A stretch of DNA of 48,593 nt from Acidimicrobiia bacterium (GCA_013002865.1 JABDLU010000207.1:1-48593), one strand, 5' to 3'; counted from the first letter of the stretch, positions 26,989 through 35,184 are shown. Notes: generated by a model from the sequence alone, not told the origin. Made by a program: numbers and translations.

Positions 26989-28229
26989 ACGATATAAACC
27001 TGGTCTACCTGGCCATCCTGGCCGTCTGCACCGTCGCATCAGGATTCTTCTCGGGCTCAGAGACGGCCATCATCGGCATCCAGCGCGAGCGGGTCCATCA
27101 GCTGGCCCAGCGCGACCGGCGCGGACAGAAGCTGGAAGCGCTGCTCGACGATCCAGACCGCACCCTGAGCACGCTGCTGATTGCCAACAACTTCGTGAAC
27201 ATTCTGGCCGCGTCGGTGGCGACGGCCCTGTTCATTGATCTATTCGGCGAGACGTGGGGCCCGTGGATCGTCACAGTCCTCCTCACGGCGGTGATCCTCG
27301 TATTCGGTGAGATCGGTCCCAAGACCCTGGCCCACCGTTACCCGGAAGGCTTCTCGCTCCTGGTTGCCGGAACCATCTCCCGTCTGTCGGTCTTCCTCCA
27401 GCCGTTCAGCGCCATCTTCACCTTCATCACCCGGGGGATCTTCCGGTTGTTCCGGTTCAATATCGAGGGCGGGGTAGCCCCGGTCACCGAGGATGACATA
27501 CGGGCGCTGGCCGCCCTGAGCGAGCGGTCGGGGGAAATCGAATCCGCCGAGCGGGAGATTATCGACGCACTGTTTTCCCTGGCGGATCAGCCGATCCGGG
27601 AGGTGATGACACCGCGGCTGGACATGGTTTCCATCACCGCCCCGATCACCCTTCGGGACGTCCAGGATGCCGTCGCCTCCACCGGCCACAGCCGGTTCCC
27701 GGTTGTCGCCAACACCCACGACGAGATCCTCGGGGTGCTTGCCGTCAAGGACGTGCTGAGGCTGCCCGAGACGTCGTCATCGGCCGACATCGCCCGGGTG
27801 CTGCGCCCCCCGACGTACATTCCCGAAAGCCGGCCGGTGCTGGCCGTGCTGCAGGAGATGCGCCTGAGCCGCTTCGGCTTCGGCGTCGTGGTCGACGAGC
27901 ACGGTGGGGTTGAGGGCATCGTCACCACCAAGGACGTCATCTCGGAGCTGGTCGGGTCGCTGCAGGATGAGTACGACCCCACGGTCCCGTCGATCGTCCC
28001 GGCCGGTCCGGATCGATGGATCGTGGATGGGCGGACCGACATTGATCAGCTCGAGTCCGAGCTGGGCCGGGAGTTGCCCCGCGGCGACTACTCGACCGTG
28101 GCAGGGTTGTTCATGGACCTGGCCGGCCGGATCCCCAGCGAGGGAGATCAGGTCACCATCGACGACATTCTCCTCACGGCCCTCTTGATGGACCGGCGGC
28201 GAATCGCCCGGCTCCGCGTGGAGCGCTAA
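26985..28229 (+). CDS. CNNM/CorC-like (hemolysin family) membrane protein with CBS pair
   Basis: TM domain with FFSGSETAIIGIQRERVHQL, FGEIGPKTLAHRYPE; CBS region MTPRLDMVSI...GVEGIVTTKDVISELVG; GTG start overlapping upstream stop. Confidence 0.9.
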   Translation: MNDINLVYLAILAVCTVASGFFSGSETAIIGIQRERVHQLAQRDRRGQKLEALLDDPDRTLSTLLIANNFVNILAASVATALFIDLFGETWGPWIVTVLLTAVILVFGEIGPKTLAHRYPEGFSLLVAGTISRLSVFLQPFSAIFTFITRGIFRLFRFNIEGGVAPVTEDDIRALAALSERSGEIESAEREIIDALFSLADQPIREVMTPRLDMVSITAPITLRDVQDAVASTGHSRFPVVANTHDEILGVLAVKDVLRLPETSSSADIARVLRPPTYIPESRPVLAVLQEMRLSRFGFGVVVDEHGGVEGIVTTKDVISELVGSLQDEYDPTVPSIVPAGPDRWIVDGRTDIDQLESELGRELPRGDYSTVAGLFMDLAGRIPSEGDQVTIDDILLTALLMDRRRIARLRVER

Positions 28230-28681
28230 CGGTCGATGGGCTGAAGCGTCCACTCTTCCTCCCGGATCTCGAGGCGGAGTGGCCGTCCGACTCTGATGCC
28301 GGGAACGAACGGCGCCAGCACCTCGAGCACCGAGGGGTCCTGGTGATGATCGGGCTTAGTTTCCGGGTGGGGGTAGTAGATCAACCCGGCGACGCCGTCC
28401 TCGCCGACGCGGCACCGGAAGAACGAGAAGTCCTCGGGAGGAAAGCCGTCATGCCAGGCCAGCGCCTGCACCGTGGCGACGGGACGGTGTGGAGCGAACC
28501 GGTGAGAACGAATTGAGACGTTGATCGTCCCGGGGTGATAGTCCGACAGGTCGATGCCGGCCTCTCGAAAGAACGGCGCCTGCACAGCCAGGGTTCCAGC
28601 GGGGAAGCGGCGGTCGCCTCCCTGCCCGGACGCCACCCCATGGCCTGCCACAACGACACCGTCCACCGCTACCCAGCCCAT
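28226..28681 (-). CDS. Hypothetical protein with weak resemblance to archaeal CTP-dependent riboflavin kinase fold
   Basis: FPAGTLAVQAPFFREAGIDLSDYHPGTINVSI...PSVLEVLAPFVPGIRVGRPLRLEI; start uncertain. Confidence 0.5.
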   Translation of the reverse strand: MGWVAVDGVVVAGHGVASGQGGDRRFPAGTLAVQAPFFREAGIDLSDYHPGTINVSIRSHRFAPHRPVATVQALAWHDGFPPEDFSFFRCRVGEDGVAGLIYYPHPETKPDHHQDPSVLEVLAPFVPGIRVGRPLRLEIREEEWTLQPIDR

Positions 28682-28721
28682 AAGCGAGTATGGCACCTTC
28701 CCCAAAACGGCAGCCAGCCGG

Positions 28722-29492
28722 TCAGCGGCCGTGCTTCCAGTACCCGCGGACGGTGACGTCGGCGCGGGGCAGCGCTCGCTCTTCCATGAGGTTGCGCCGA
28801 ATGTGGAAGAGCGATCCGGCTTCGCCCGCCACCCAGACCTTGGTGCCGGGACCGAGGTCGGCGGCTCGCACCGCGTCCACGAGCGCCGCACCGGGCGATT
28901 CGTCGGCACCCCGCTCCCGCCAGACGACCTGTGCCGACGGATGTTCGGGGAGATCGAGGCGAGCCTCGGGATGCGCAATCTCGATGACCGCCCGGATGGG
29001 GATCTCGGCGGGGATCTGTTCGAGCAGTTGGCCGATCGCAGGTATAGCCGTCTCGTCCCCGGCGAGGAAGAAGGCCGGGGCGCCCGGGTCGATGCGATAC
29101 CCCCGGCCGGGGCCGGCCACGGCGGCCGGATCACCCGGCTGGGCTTCCCCGGCCCATCGGGAAGTGGCACCATCGGTGTGCAGGACGATGTCGACGTCCA
29201 GTGCCGGCCGGTCGGAATGGACCCGGCGGGGCGTGAAGGTGCGCAGGATGGGGCGGTCCCCGTTCGGGAGCAGAAACTCGTTGCCGGTCCATTCGGGTAT
29301 GACAAGCTCGGTCGTTCCGGATGTCGGTATCAGCAACCGAACGCTGGCCGCCGGCTCGGTCAGCTCGAACCCCTTCAGTTCCGGTCCGGCCACCGTGACC
29401 CGCGCCATACGTGGGGTCAGCATCTTCACTCCGGCGACTTCAACACGTCGCAGCTCTGGAGCACGACGCGTGGGTATGTCAGCTGAGCTCAT
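28722..29492 (-). CDS. Siderophore-interacting protein (FAD/NAD(P)H ferric reductase type)
   Basis: MARVTVAGPELKGF, RTFTPRR, GPGRGYRIDPGAPAFFLAGDETAIPAI, YWKHGR C-terminus. Confidence 0.88.
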   Translation of the reverse strand: MSSADIPTRRAPELRRVEVAGVKMLTPRMARVTVAGPELKGFELTEPAASVRLLIPTSGTTELVIPEWTGNEFLLPNGDRPILRTFTPRRVHSDRPALDVDIVLHTDGATSRWAGEAQPGDPAAVAGPGRGYRIDPGAPAFFLAGDETAIPAIGQLLEQIPAEIPIRAVIEIAHPEARLDLPEHPSAQVVWRERGADESPGAALVDAVRAADLGPGTKVWVAGEAGSLFHIRRNLMEERALPRADVTVRGYWKHGR

Positions 29493-29521
29493 CGGCTGTA
29501 GTTCTAGCCCCCGGCCGGGCG

Positions 29522-29857
29522 TCACGACAGCGTGGCAACGAAGCGCAGCCCTCGTTCGACCCAATCGGCAACTGCATCCCCGTCGCGGAGCCCGGCAGGC
29601 TCGACGACGATGAACGCGGCGGCTTCCCGTTTCCCGAAAGCCAGCGGCCGCACGTGTGGCTCCTGCAACGCCGACTCCTTGCCGTCCGGCCCGACCCGAA
29701 CCGTGAGACCCCGCCTGCTGATGCCACAGCACAGATGCCCATCAACCATGAATCCGAGGCCCCCGCCCACAATCCGCTTCTCGGACACCTCCCCGCGCCC
29801 GGACAGCATGCGGCGAATAGTGTCGCTGATCTCGAGCTCAAATGAATCCGGTGCCAT
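29522..29857 (-). CDS. TfoX/Sxy N-terminal domain-like protein
   Basis: RIVGGGLGFMVDGHLCCGISRRGLTVRVGPD...RPLAFGKREAAAFIVVEP; ATG at 29857. Confidence 0.75.
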   Translation of the reverse strand: MAPDSFELEISDTIRRMLSGRGEVSEKRIVGGGLGFMVDGHLCCGISRRGLTVRVGPDGKESALQEPHVRPLAFGKREAAAFIVVEPAGLRDGDAVADWVERGLRFVATLS

Positions 29858-29985
29858 GCCTCGATGATGCCACGACTGTCCGCTCAGCAACGCCGGCTGC
29901 GTTCCCCGCCTCATCACAAAGCCGATGGGGCGCCAACCCCATCGGCCATCCAAACCCGCAACCAGCACAGCAGCGGATACCTGAG

Positions 29986-30059
29986 TCGGGACGGCCGGAT
30001 TCGAACCGGCGACCTCAGCGTCCCGAACGCTGCGCGCTACCAAGCTGCGCCACGTCCCG
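29986..30059 (-). tRNA. tRNA-Pro (anticodon CGG)
   Basis: CGGGACG-TGGCGCAGCTTGGTAGCGC-GCAGCG-TTCGGGA-CGCTG-AGGTC-GCCGGTTCGAATCCGGC-CGTCCCG-A; acceptor, D, anticodon and T stems pair; no encoded CCA. Confidence 0.95.
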
Positions 30060-30102
30060 TAAGGCAAGCAGTGTACTCAGCTACCGACCGGTCGGAAGCG
30101 GG

Positions 30103-31119
30103 TTACGCGTAGCGGGTCGGAATGGGGCGGGACGTGTTCTCCCAGCTCAGCGCCCGGCGGATCGGAGTCACGGTGCGCTCCTCGACCGCTTCGGTCAGTC
30201 CCCCATCGACGACCTTCAGCACAACGGGATGGACGACCGCCGTCGAGTCGCCCTCTTCGGCGGGGTGGTCGGTCAGGCGGCCCAGCCGGGTGAACATGCG
30301 CTTGTTGCGCCACGGATCGGCCACGAGCTCTTCGAGCAGCGGACCGGATCCCGGGTAGAGCATCTCGATGCAGCGGACCAGACCGCGCACCGCCGCGGCC
30401 TGCCAGCGGCGGGCATCGACGCTGGTAAGCGACCGGGCGACGGAGTCGGGGTGAAGCTCGACCAGGTGCGACCGGCGGTCACCTCCCGCATAGGCGGCAG
30501 ATCCGAGCTCCTCGGCTCCCACCGTGGTCTGACCAACGACGACGATGGTGTCCCTGGCGGCGTCGAGTGAACGATCGGTTCCCCACCCGATCACGATGAC
30601 GTCCGACAGCGCCAGGCCGATCTCGGCCAGGGCAAGGCGCTGGGCTTCGAGGTAGGGGTCGCAGGCCCCTGCGACGAGACCGACGGCGCTGGCGGTGACG
30701 GACGGAACCGGCCCACCGAACCTGTCCTGCACGAGGGTCCACGGCTGGCCGGTTCCATCCCGGGCCACGACCCACAACACCAGCTCGACGGTCTCCCCGG
30801 GGCGGTAGCGGGCTGCCAGCCGCTGGACGATTTGGCGGGGACGGGCGTCGAGCACCTCGCTCACCGAGCGGTAGGGCAGTCGCTCGCCGGCGAACAGCCA
30901 GCTGGTGCGCGGGTGCGGCGCGGGCTGGTCGACGGTGCGATCGGCGTGCCGGCGCAGGCTGGCTCCAACCGCGAACGCCGCTGCCAGCGCAGCCAGCCAG
31001 CTCCAGAACCAGAGCAGGACCACCCCGAGAGCCACCAGTAGGGCAATACCGGCGGTTGCGGTCGGTATGCGTCGGACCCCCCACAGCCTGACCCCGGTCA
31101 GCAGGTTCTCACGTATCAC
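30103..31119 (-). CDS. Uncharacterised membrane protein (paralogue A)
   Basis: GTG start at 31119 with AAGGAG SD; N-terminal TM hairpin; shares a C-terminal domain with 31675-32592. Confidence 0.78.
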   Translation of the reverse strand: MIRENLLTGVRLWGVRRIPTATAGIALLVALGVVLLWFWSWLAALAAAFAVGASLRRHADRTVDQPAPHPRTSWLFAGERLPYRSVSEVLDARPRQIVQRLAARYRPGETVELVLWVVARDGTGQPWTLVQDRFGGPVPSVTASAVGLVAGACDPYLEAQRLALAEIGLALSDVIVIGWGTDRSLDAARDTIVVVGQTTVGAEELGSAAYAGGDRRSHLVELHPDSVARSLTSVDARRWQAAAVRGLVRCIEMLYPGSGPLLEELVADPWRNKRMFTRLGRLTDHPAEEGDSTAVVHPVVLKVVDGGLTEAVEERTVTPIRRALSWENTSRPIPTRYA

Positions 31120-31245
31120 CTGTGTGCTCCTTCGAACGTTCCTCGTATCAGCCCGAAGGACACACTCGGTGGTCCTCTGCAAGCAGAATACCGCACAGGG
31201 TGGTTGTTTGCACGCGCGAACTGACTAGTCCCCGGGCGGAAGTGC

Positions 31246-31635
31246 CTAGATCAAGTAGAGGAGCTCGTGACGTTCCTTGTCGGATTCCGACGGCCACGAC
31301 AGGCCAAGTCCGGCCAGCGCAAACCCGCCACCGACGAGCGTCACCCACCAGGGGCCCAGGGTCAAGGCAACCACGAACCCGATCAGGGCTGCGCCCTCGG
31401 CCAGCGCCAGCTTGACGACGGCGACCCGCCCGTAAGCGGCCGCATCGCCCGGCGAGACCGGATAGTTCCTGACCCAGGCAATTGCTCCAAGGGCGGCGAG
31501 GCCGGCGAGACCGACGAGAACGATCGCCAGGGCAGGCGAGTCGTTCGAGGAAGCGGAGGTGAACGCCACGGCCGCCACGACGACGATCACCGCCAGCATC
31601 GAGAAGGCGAGAAGCCGAACCGTGCGAAGATCCAT
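31246..31635 (-). CDS. Small polytopic membrane protein
   Basis: MDLRTVRLLAFSMLAVIVVVAAVAF...; four hydrophobic segments. Confidence 0.65.
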   Translation of the reverse strand: MDLRTVRLLAFSMLAVIVVVAAVAFTSASSNDSPALAIVLVGLAGLAALGAIAWVRNYPVSPGDAAAYGRVAVVKLALAEGAALIGFVVALTLGPWWVTLVGGGFALAGLGLSWPSESDKERHELLYLI

Positions 31636-31674
31636 AGCGGGCAGCGTATCCGTCACCCCGGGAGCCGACAACGA

Positions 31675-32592
31675 TCAGCCGTCGGCAGCCAGCACCCGGC
31701 CGGTGATCTGGGCGGTCCCGCGCTCGACACGGGCAAACATGGCCTTGTCACGCCAGCGGGCCCGGACCCGGGCCTCCAGCGCGGTCCACGACCCCGGCTC
31801 GGCTTGCTCGAGCAACTCCAGCAAGCCATACAGGGCGCCGCCCCGCCAGCTCGCCGGGTCTCCCCACGCCAGGGCATCGGCAACACATTCGACGCTCAGG
31901 GACACGGGATGGGAGGTGCGTCCGGCGGAATCATCGTCGGTGAGCGCTACGAGCCGTTCGGCCGGCATCGACGTCCGGGCGCTGGCGACGAGAACCTGGC
32001 GGCTCCCGTCCTGCGTCCGTTCATTCCCCCAGGCGAGAACATCAAAGCGGGTGATCGGCACCTCCCACTGCTCGGTGACGAGCCGAAGGCCAGCCCCGAA
32101 CAGGTTGTCGAGGTCGGCGAGATCGAGGACGCCCTCGAGAGAGCTCGACCACAGCCTCCGGTCGGGAAGGCTCTCGACGATGGTCGAATCCCGGCCGGCT
32201 TCGTCGCTGGCGACGAGCCATACCTCGAGGGCTATTGGGTTGGTGGCCCGGGCGAGTTCGCCGGCGATGGCCGCCCGCATGTCGCGGTAGGTGTTGGGCC
32301 CGGCGTCACCGGCCATCTGGAACCCGAGGTCGGCTCCGGCAAATCGCAGCTCCGGCGCCGCTCGCCACGGCGGTCGGCGGACCATGAAGCGGGACCAGAG
32401 TGCCGCGGCCGGCCGGGCCAGGAGGATGCCGATGGCGATCAGCGCTGCTCCCCGACCGAGGAGGGATAGGTCGACGTCGCCGACCAGCCGCAGCGCACCC
32501 ACAGCTGTCGCAGCGAGCACAGCGGCGGCTACCAACCGGTCAACCCGCAACCGTCGCAAACTCCACCCCATACGCCGGAGACGGCGTTTCAC
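31675..32592 (-). CDS. Uncharacterised membrane protein (paralogue B)
   Basis: Two N-terminal TM segments; co-linear motifs with paralogue A (VWLVASD, FDVLAWGNERTQDGSRQVLV, SHPVSLSVECVADAL, WRDKAMFARV). Confidence 0.75.
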   Translation of the reverse strand: MKRRLRRMGWSLRRLRVDRLVAAAVLAATAVGALRLVGDVDLSLLGRGAALIAIGILLARPAAALWSRFMVRRPPWRAAPELRFAGADLGFQMAGDAGPNTYRDMRAAIAGELARATNPIALEVWLVASDEAGRDSTIVESLPDRRLWSSSLEGVLDLADLDNLFGAGLRLVTEQWEVPITRFDVLAWGNERTQDGSRQVLVASARTSMPAERLVALTDDDSAGRTSHPVSLSVECVADALAWGDPASWRGGALYGLLELLEQAEPGSWTALEARVRARWRDKAMFARVERGTAQITGRVLAADG

Positions 32593-32653
32593 ACGATCCT
32601 CCTCGTTAACCCTGCTCGCCAGCGTAGCGACGACTTTCGCGGTCTGCAGAGCC

Positions 32654-32744
32654 GGTCGCCCGTCCCCCGTCCCCGGTCGCCCGTCCCCCGACGCCCGACG
32701 CCCGACGCCCGTCCCCCGTCGCCGGTCCCCCGACGCCCGTCGCC
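32654..32744. repeat. 7-bp tandem array, 13 consecutive in-register units
   Basis: ggtcgcc-cgtcccc-cgtcccc-ggtcgcc-cgtcccc-cgacgcc-cgacgcc-cgacgcc-cgtcccc-cgtcgcc-ggtcccc-cgacgcc-cgtcgcc. Confidence 0.95.
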
Positions 32745-32765
32745 CCCACTGCTGGGGACGGGGGT

Positions 32766-33512
32766 CTACCCGACGGGCGGCAGGGTGAGGGTCTCGCCGG
32801 GGTAGATGAGGTCGGGGTTGCCGGAGCGGATGGTCGACCGGTTGGCGTCGATGACCGTGACCCAGTAGCGGGCCACCTCACGATCATCGAAATTGGTTCG
32901 CCCCAGGACGCGCTCCAGGTGCTCCTCGGCCAGGCTCCACATGTGGTCGCCCCGCCGGACAGTCACGGTGTGAGCAACAGTGCCGTCCAGCTGCTCCTCG
33001 AACAGCAGGGTTTCGACGGGGTCAGGTTCAGGCCGTATCGGGAGATGGGGAGGAAGCACCGGCGATTCGTCGGGCCGCTCCGTCCCGGGCGGTCGTAGCT
33101 GGCCGTCCGGTCCGATATCCACCACCACCGTGGCGTCAGACGCCCCACCGGCAATCGCCGGGGCAACCGAGCCCGTGACCGCCGAAACGGCGATCGAGAT
33201 GGCGAGGGCCCGCTGGGTGAGGCGGCGGATGGCCGGGACGGTCACAATCCGTGCGGCCCGCATGAGCCCGGGACTACCACTGACCAGCGCACCGGCGTAG
33301 CCCGCCGTTGAGATGAGCAGCCAGTAGGCGATGGCGAGCGCCACCAGCAGCAGCACGGCAGCCACCACGTCTTCGTAAGGGCTCGAATCCAGCCACTGGC
33401 CGAAATCGGACCACTGCACAGCGAAGCCATCGAGGCGGGACAGTGAGTGGAGACCCGCCACCACAGCGACCTCGAGCATCAGGAGGCCGGTGAGGCGAAG
33501 CCGCTCACTCAT
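32766..33512 (-). CDS. Membrane protein with C-terminal LysM domain
   Basis: TM segments; VRRGDHMWSLAEEHLERVLGR...YWVTVIDANRSTIRSGNPDLIYPGETLTLPP. Confidence 0.83.
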   Translation of the reverse strand: MSERLRLTGLLMLEVAVVAGLHSLSRLDGFAVQWSDFGQWLDSSPYEDVVAAVLLLVALAIAYWLLISTAGYAGALVSGSPGLMRAARIVTVPAIRRLTQRALAISIAVSAVTGSVAPAIAGGASDATVVVDIGPDGQLRPPGTERPDESPVLPPHLPIRPEPDPVETLLFEEQLDGTVAHTVTVRRGDHMWSLAEEHLERVLGRTNFDDREVARYWVTVIDANRSTIRSGNPDLIYPGETLTLPPVG

Positions 33513-34206
33513 CGGTCGAGGGGCTGGTATTAGTGACGCCACCGGGTCGAGCTTCGCCACGTCGAGCATTCGGAGATACCCAACCACCCCCGTTCCGCAT
33601 CACCTCCTCCGGCGGCCTACGGATGGTCGGTGGGTCGGTGCTCGTGAGCTCGACCCGGTAGTACGCAAGGCCCGGGTCACCATATCCGCCCTCGATCCGG
33701 CGCAGCACCTGCGCTGCTACCACGACGGTCCAGCCATTCTCCAATCGGCCAACCTCGATGGCTGCCACGTTCTGCACATAGAGGTCACCCGGGAGGGCTC
33801 CCGGGAGTGACCCTCCCGTGAATGGCTCGAGCATCTGATCGGTTCCGTCCCCGGAGTCACCGAGAAGGTTCGAAACGACGATCTCCGCCACACCAGCCGC
33901 CGCAATCGAGCCGACCGGTTCCGGTTCGGCTGGGGACGCCGGGTCAACCGGCGCCGCCCGGGCAAGGAACACCCAGATGCCGCAGGCGACCACGGCCAGG
34001 AGAACCAGAACGGTGATGGGCCGTGTGCCCCCGACGGGAAACCGCCGGTTTGGGGGCGGGTCGGAAACACGGAGGGCGGACCTCAGGCGGGCAACTGCTG
34101 CCTCACCGGGGGTTGCTCTGCCTTCGCCGCGCGATGCCCTGATTCCCGCATAGCCTGCATCGGCGTCCCGTTGGGTCCTCTGTCCCGCTAGGTAGGCGAT
34201 CAACAT
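33505..34206 (-). CDS. Membrane-anchored protein, possibly TcpC-like
   Basis: Central TM (ITVLVLLAVVACGIWVFLARA) then ...LPGDLYVQNVAAIEVGRLENGWTVVVAAQVL...LAYYRVELTS. Confidence 0.65.
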   Translation of the reverse strand: MLIAYLAGQRTQRDADAGYAGIRASRGEGRATPGEAAVARLRSALRVSDPPPNRRFPVGGTRPITVLVLLAVVACGIWVFLARAAPVDPASPAEPEPVGSIAAAGVAEIVVSNLLGDSGDGTDQMLEPFTGGSLPGALPGDLYVQNVAAIEVGRLENGWTVVVAAQVLRRIEGGYGDPGLAYYRVELTSTDPPTIRRPPEEVMRNGGGWVSPNARRGEARPGGVTNTSPSTDE

Positions 34207-34215
34207 TGTTATAAG

Positions 34216-34245
34216 ATACTAGATCATGTTAATTGGTGATATCAA
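34216..34245 (-). promoter_or_regulatory. Sigma70-type promoter, likely leaderless, for 33505-34206
   Basis: Minus strand TTGATA-18 nt-TAGTAT, 9 nt before the ATG at 34206, in a local AT-rich patch. Confidence 0.55.
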
Positions 34246-34347
34246 GTGTTCTACCTTAACAACGAGATCTATACGTCGCCATGGATGAGTGGGGCCCGTT
34301 CGGCCGAAACGACGCGACGCTGCCCTTCGAGGGCGACCCGCCGTGAA

Positions 34348-34527
34348 CTAATCGAAGAAGTGGTGGGCGGCTCCGCCGCCCCCGGAAAGCGGTGCACTCG
34401 TCGAGCCGGTGTTGACCGGGGGGACCGGAGCCGGCTCGCCGGCGCTGTGGCCGGAATTGATTCCGAGAGCGATGGCGAGCAGCGATGCGGCCAGCAGGGC
34501 AGCGACGGATGGTTGGCGGTGACGCAT
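34348..34527 (-). CDS. 59-aa putative secreted peptide (not in supplied ORF track)
   Basis: MRHRQPSVAALLAASLLAIALGINSGHSAGEPAPVPPVNTGSTSAPLSGGGGAAHHFFD*; AAAGGAGG SD 5 nt before ATG. Confidence 0.75.
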   Translation of the reverse strand: MRHRQPSVAALLAASLLAIALGINSGHSAGEPAPVPPVNTGSTSAPLSGGGGAAHHFFD

Positions 34528-34640
34528 GGGTTCCTCCTTTCACGACAAGAGGGCCAGACCGCCGCGGAAATACGCGCAATTGCAGGTATCAGGGGGTGGT
34601 CGCACTGCTCTAGTTCCTGAAGCAACCCAGGGAGGGAACC

Positions 34641-34799
34641 ATGTACGTGCGACCACAGGACCTGAAAGCCCTCGCCATCCACCGATCCAGCAGCTACCGG
34701 CCCGCCAGAGAGCGGTCGCAATTCAGACGAATACGATCCGTCTGGCGCCAGCTGGCAGAGGCATGGAACGTTCGGCCCCGGCCACGGCTTTCCCACTGA
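34641..34799 (+). CDS. 52-aa basic peptide (not in supplied ORF track)
   Basis: MYVRPQDLKALAIHRSSSYRPARERSQFRRIRSVWRQLAEAWNVRPRPRLSH*; GGGAGG before ATG; terminator-like hairpin shortly after the stop. Confidence 0.5.
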   Translation: MYVRPQDLKALAIHRSSSYRPARERSQFRRIRSVWRQLAEAWNVRPRPRLSH

Positions 34800-34811
34800 A
34801 TCTGCACGATT

Positions 34812-34842
34812 GAATGAGCCCGGGAAGTTCCCGGGCTCATTC
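34812..34842 (+). terminator. Perfect long hairpin (terminator-like)
   Basis: GAATGAGCCCGGGAA-g-TTCCCGGGCTCATTC, 15-bp stem. Confidence 0.8.
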
Positions 34843-34874
34843 GCGAGCGGGCTAGCGGGGTGGTCACCCCGCGA

Positions 34875-34907
34875 CAAAGCGCCCCGTCTCCGAGATGAGG
34901 CGCTTTG
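34875..34907. terminator. Second hairpin, probably terminating the minus-strand gene at 34915
   Basis: CAAAGCGCC-ccgtctccgagatga-GGCGCTTTG, 9-bp stem. Confidence 0.55.
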
Positions 34908-34914
34908 GCTCGGC

Positions 34915-35184
34915 TTAGCTTCCGGTGGTCGGCAATGCGGCGAGGTCGCGCATCACCTCCGCTGCGAACAGCATGCGGTCACGGTGGTCCCGCACGCTTT
35001 CCAGCTCGGCTGCTCGCTCGCGGCGCATATCGAGCACCCGGTGGAGGTAGTCGGCAAAGTCGGGTTCGTCGGTGCGAACGGCCAGCTCCCACAGCGTGAG
35101 CCCACACAGGTACTCGAGTTCGGCGTCAGCGAGATCGGCGGCGGCGTCCGGTCCCCGGTCGGTGTCGATTCGGAATTCGCTCAT
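34915..35184 (-). CDS. Hypothetical 89-aa protein
   Basis: MSEFRIDTDRGPDAAADLADAELEYLCGLTLWELAVRTDEPDFADYLHRVLDMRRERAAELE; SD GAAGGAGG upstream. Confidence 0.7.
   Translation of the reverse strand: MSEFRIDTDRGPDAAADLADAELEYLCGLTLWELAVRTDEPDFADYLHRVLDMRRERAAELESVRDHRDRMLFAAEVMRDLAALPTTGS

Noticed and set aside
29858-30067. N-terminal extension of ORF 29522..30067 (MPYGTWRSLVARSVRDAEVAGSNPAVPTQ...)
   Set aside because: It is the translation of the tRNA-Pro gene and its flank; the real CDS starts at 29857.
29986-34260. Integrative element inserted in tRNA-Pro
   Set aside because: The cluster lies on the 5' side of the tRNA, no integrase is present, and I could not see a repeated tRNA 3' end; kept only as a neighbourhood observation.
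34269-34877. ORF 34269..34877 minus and 34246..34620 plus
   Set aside because: Composition not protein-like; they overlap the better supported 59-aa (34348-34527) and 52-aa (34641-34799) genes in other frames and the terminator hairpin.
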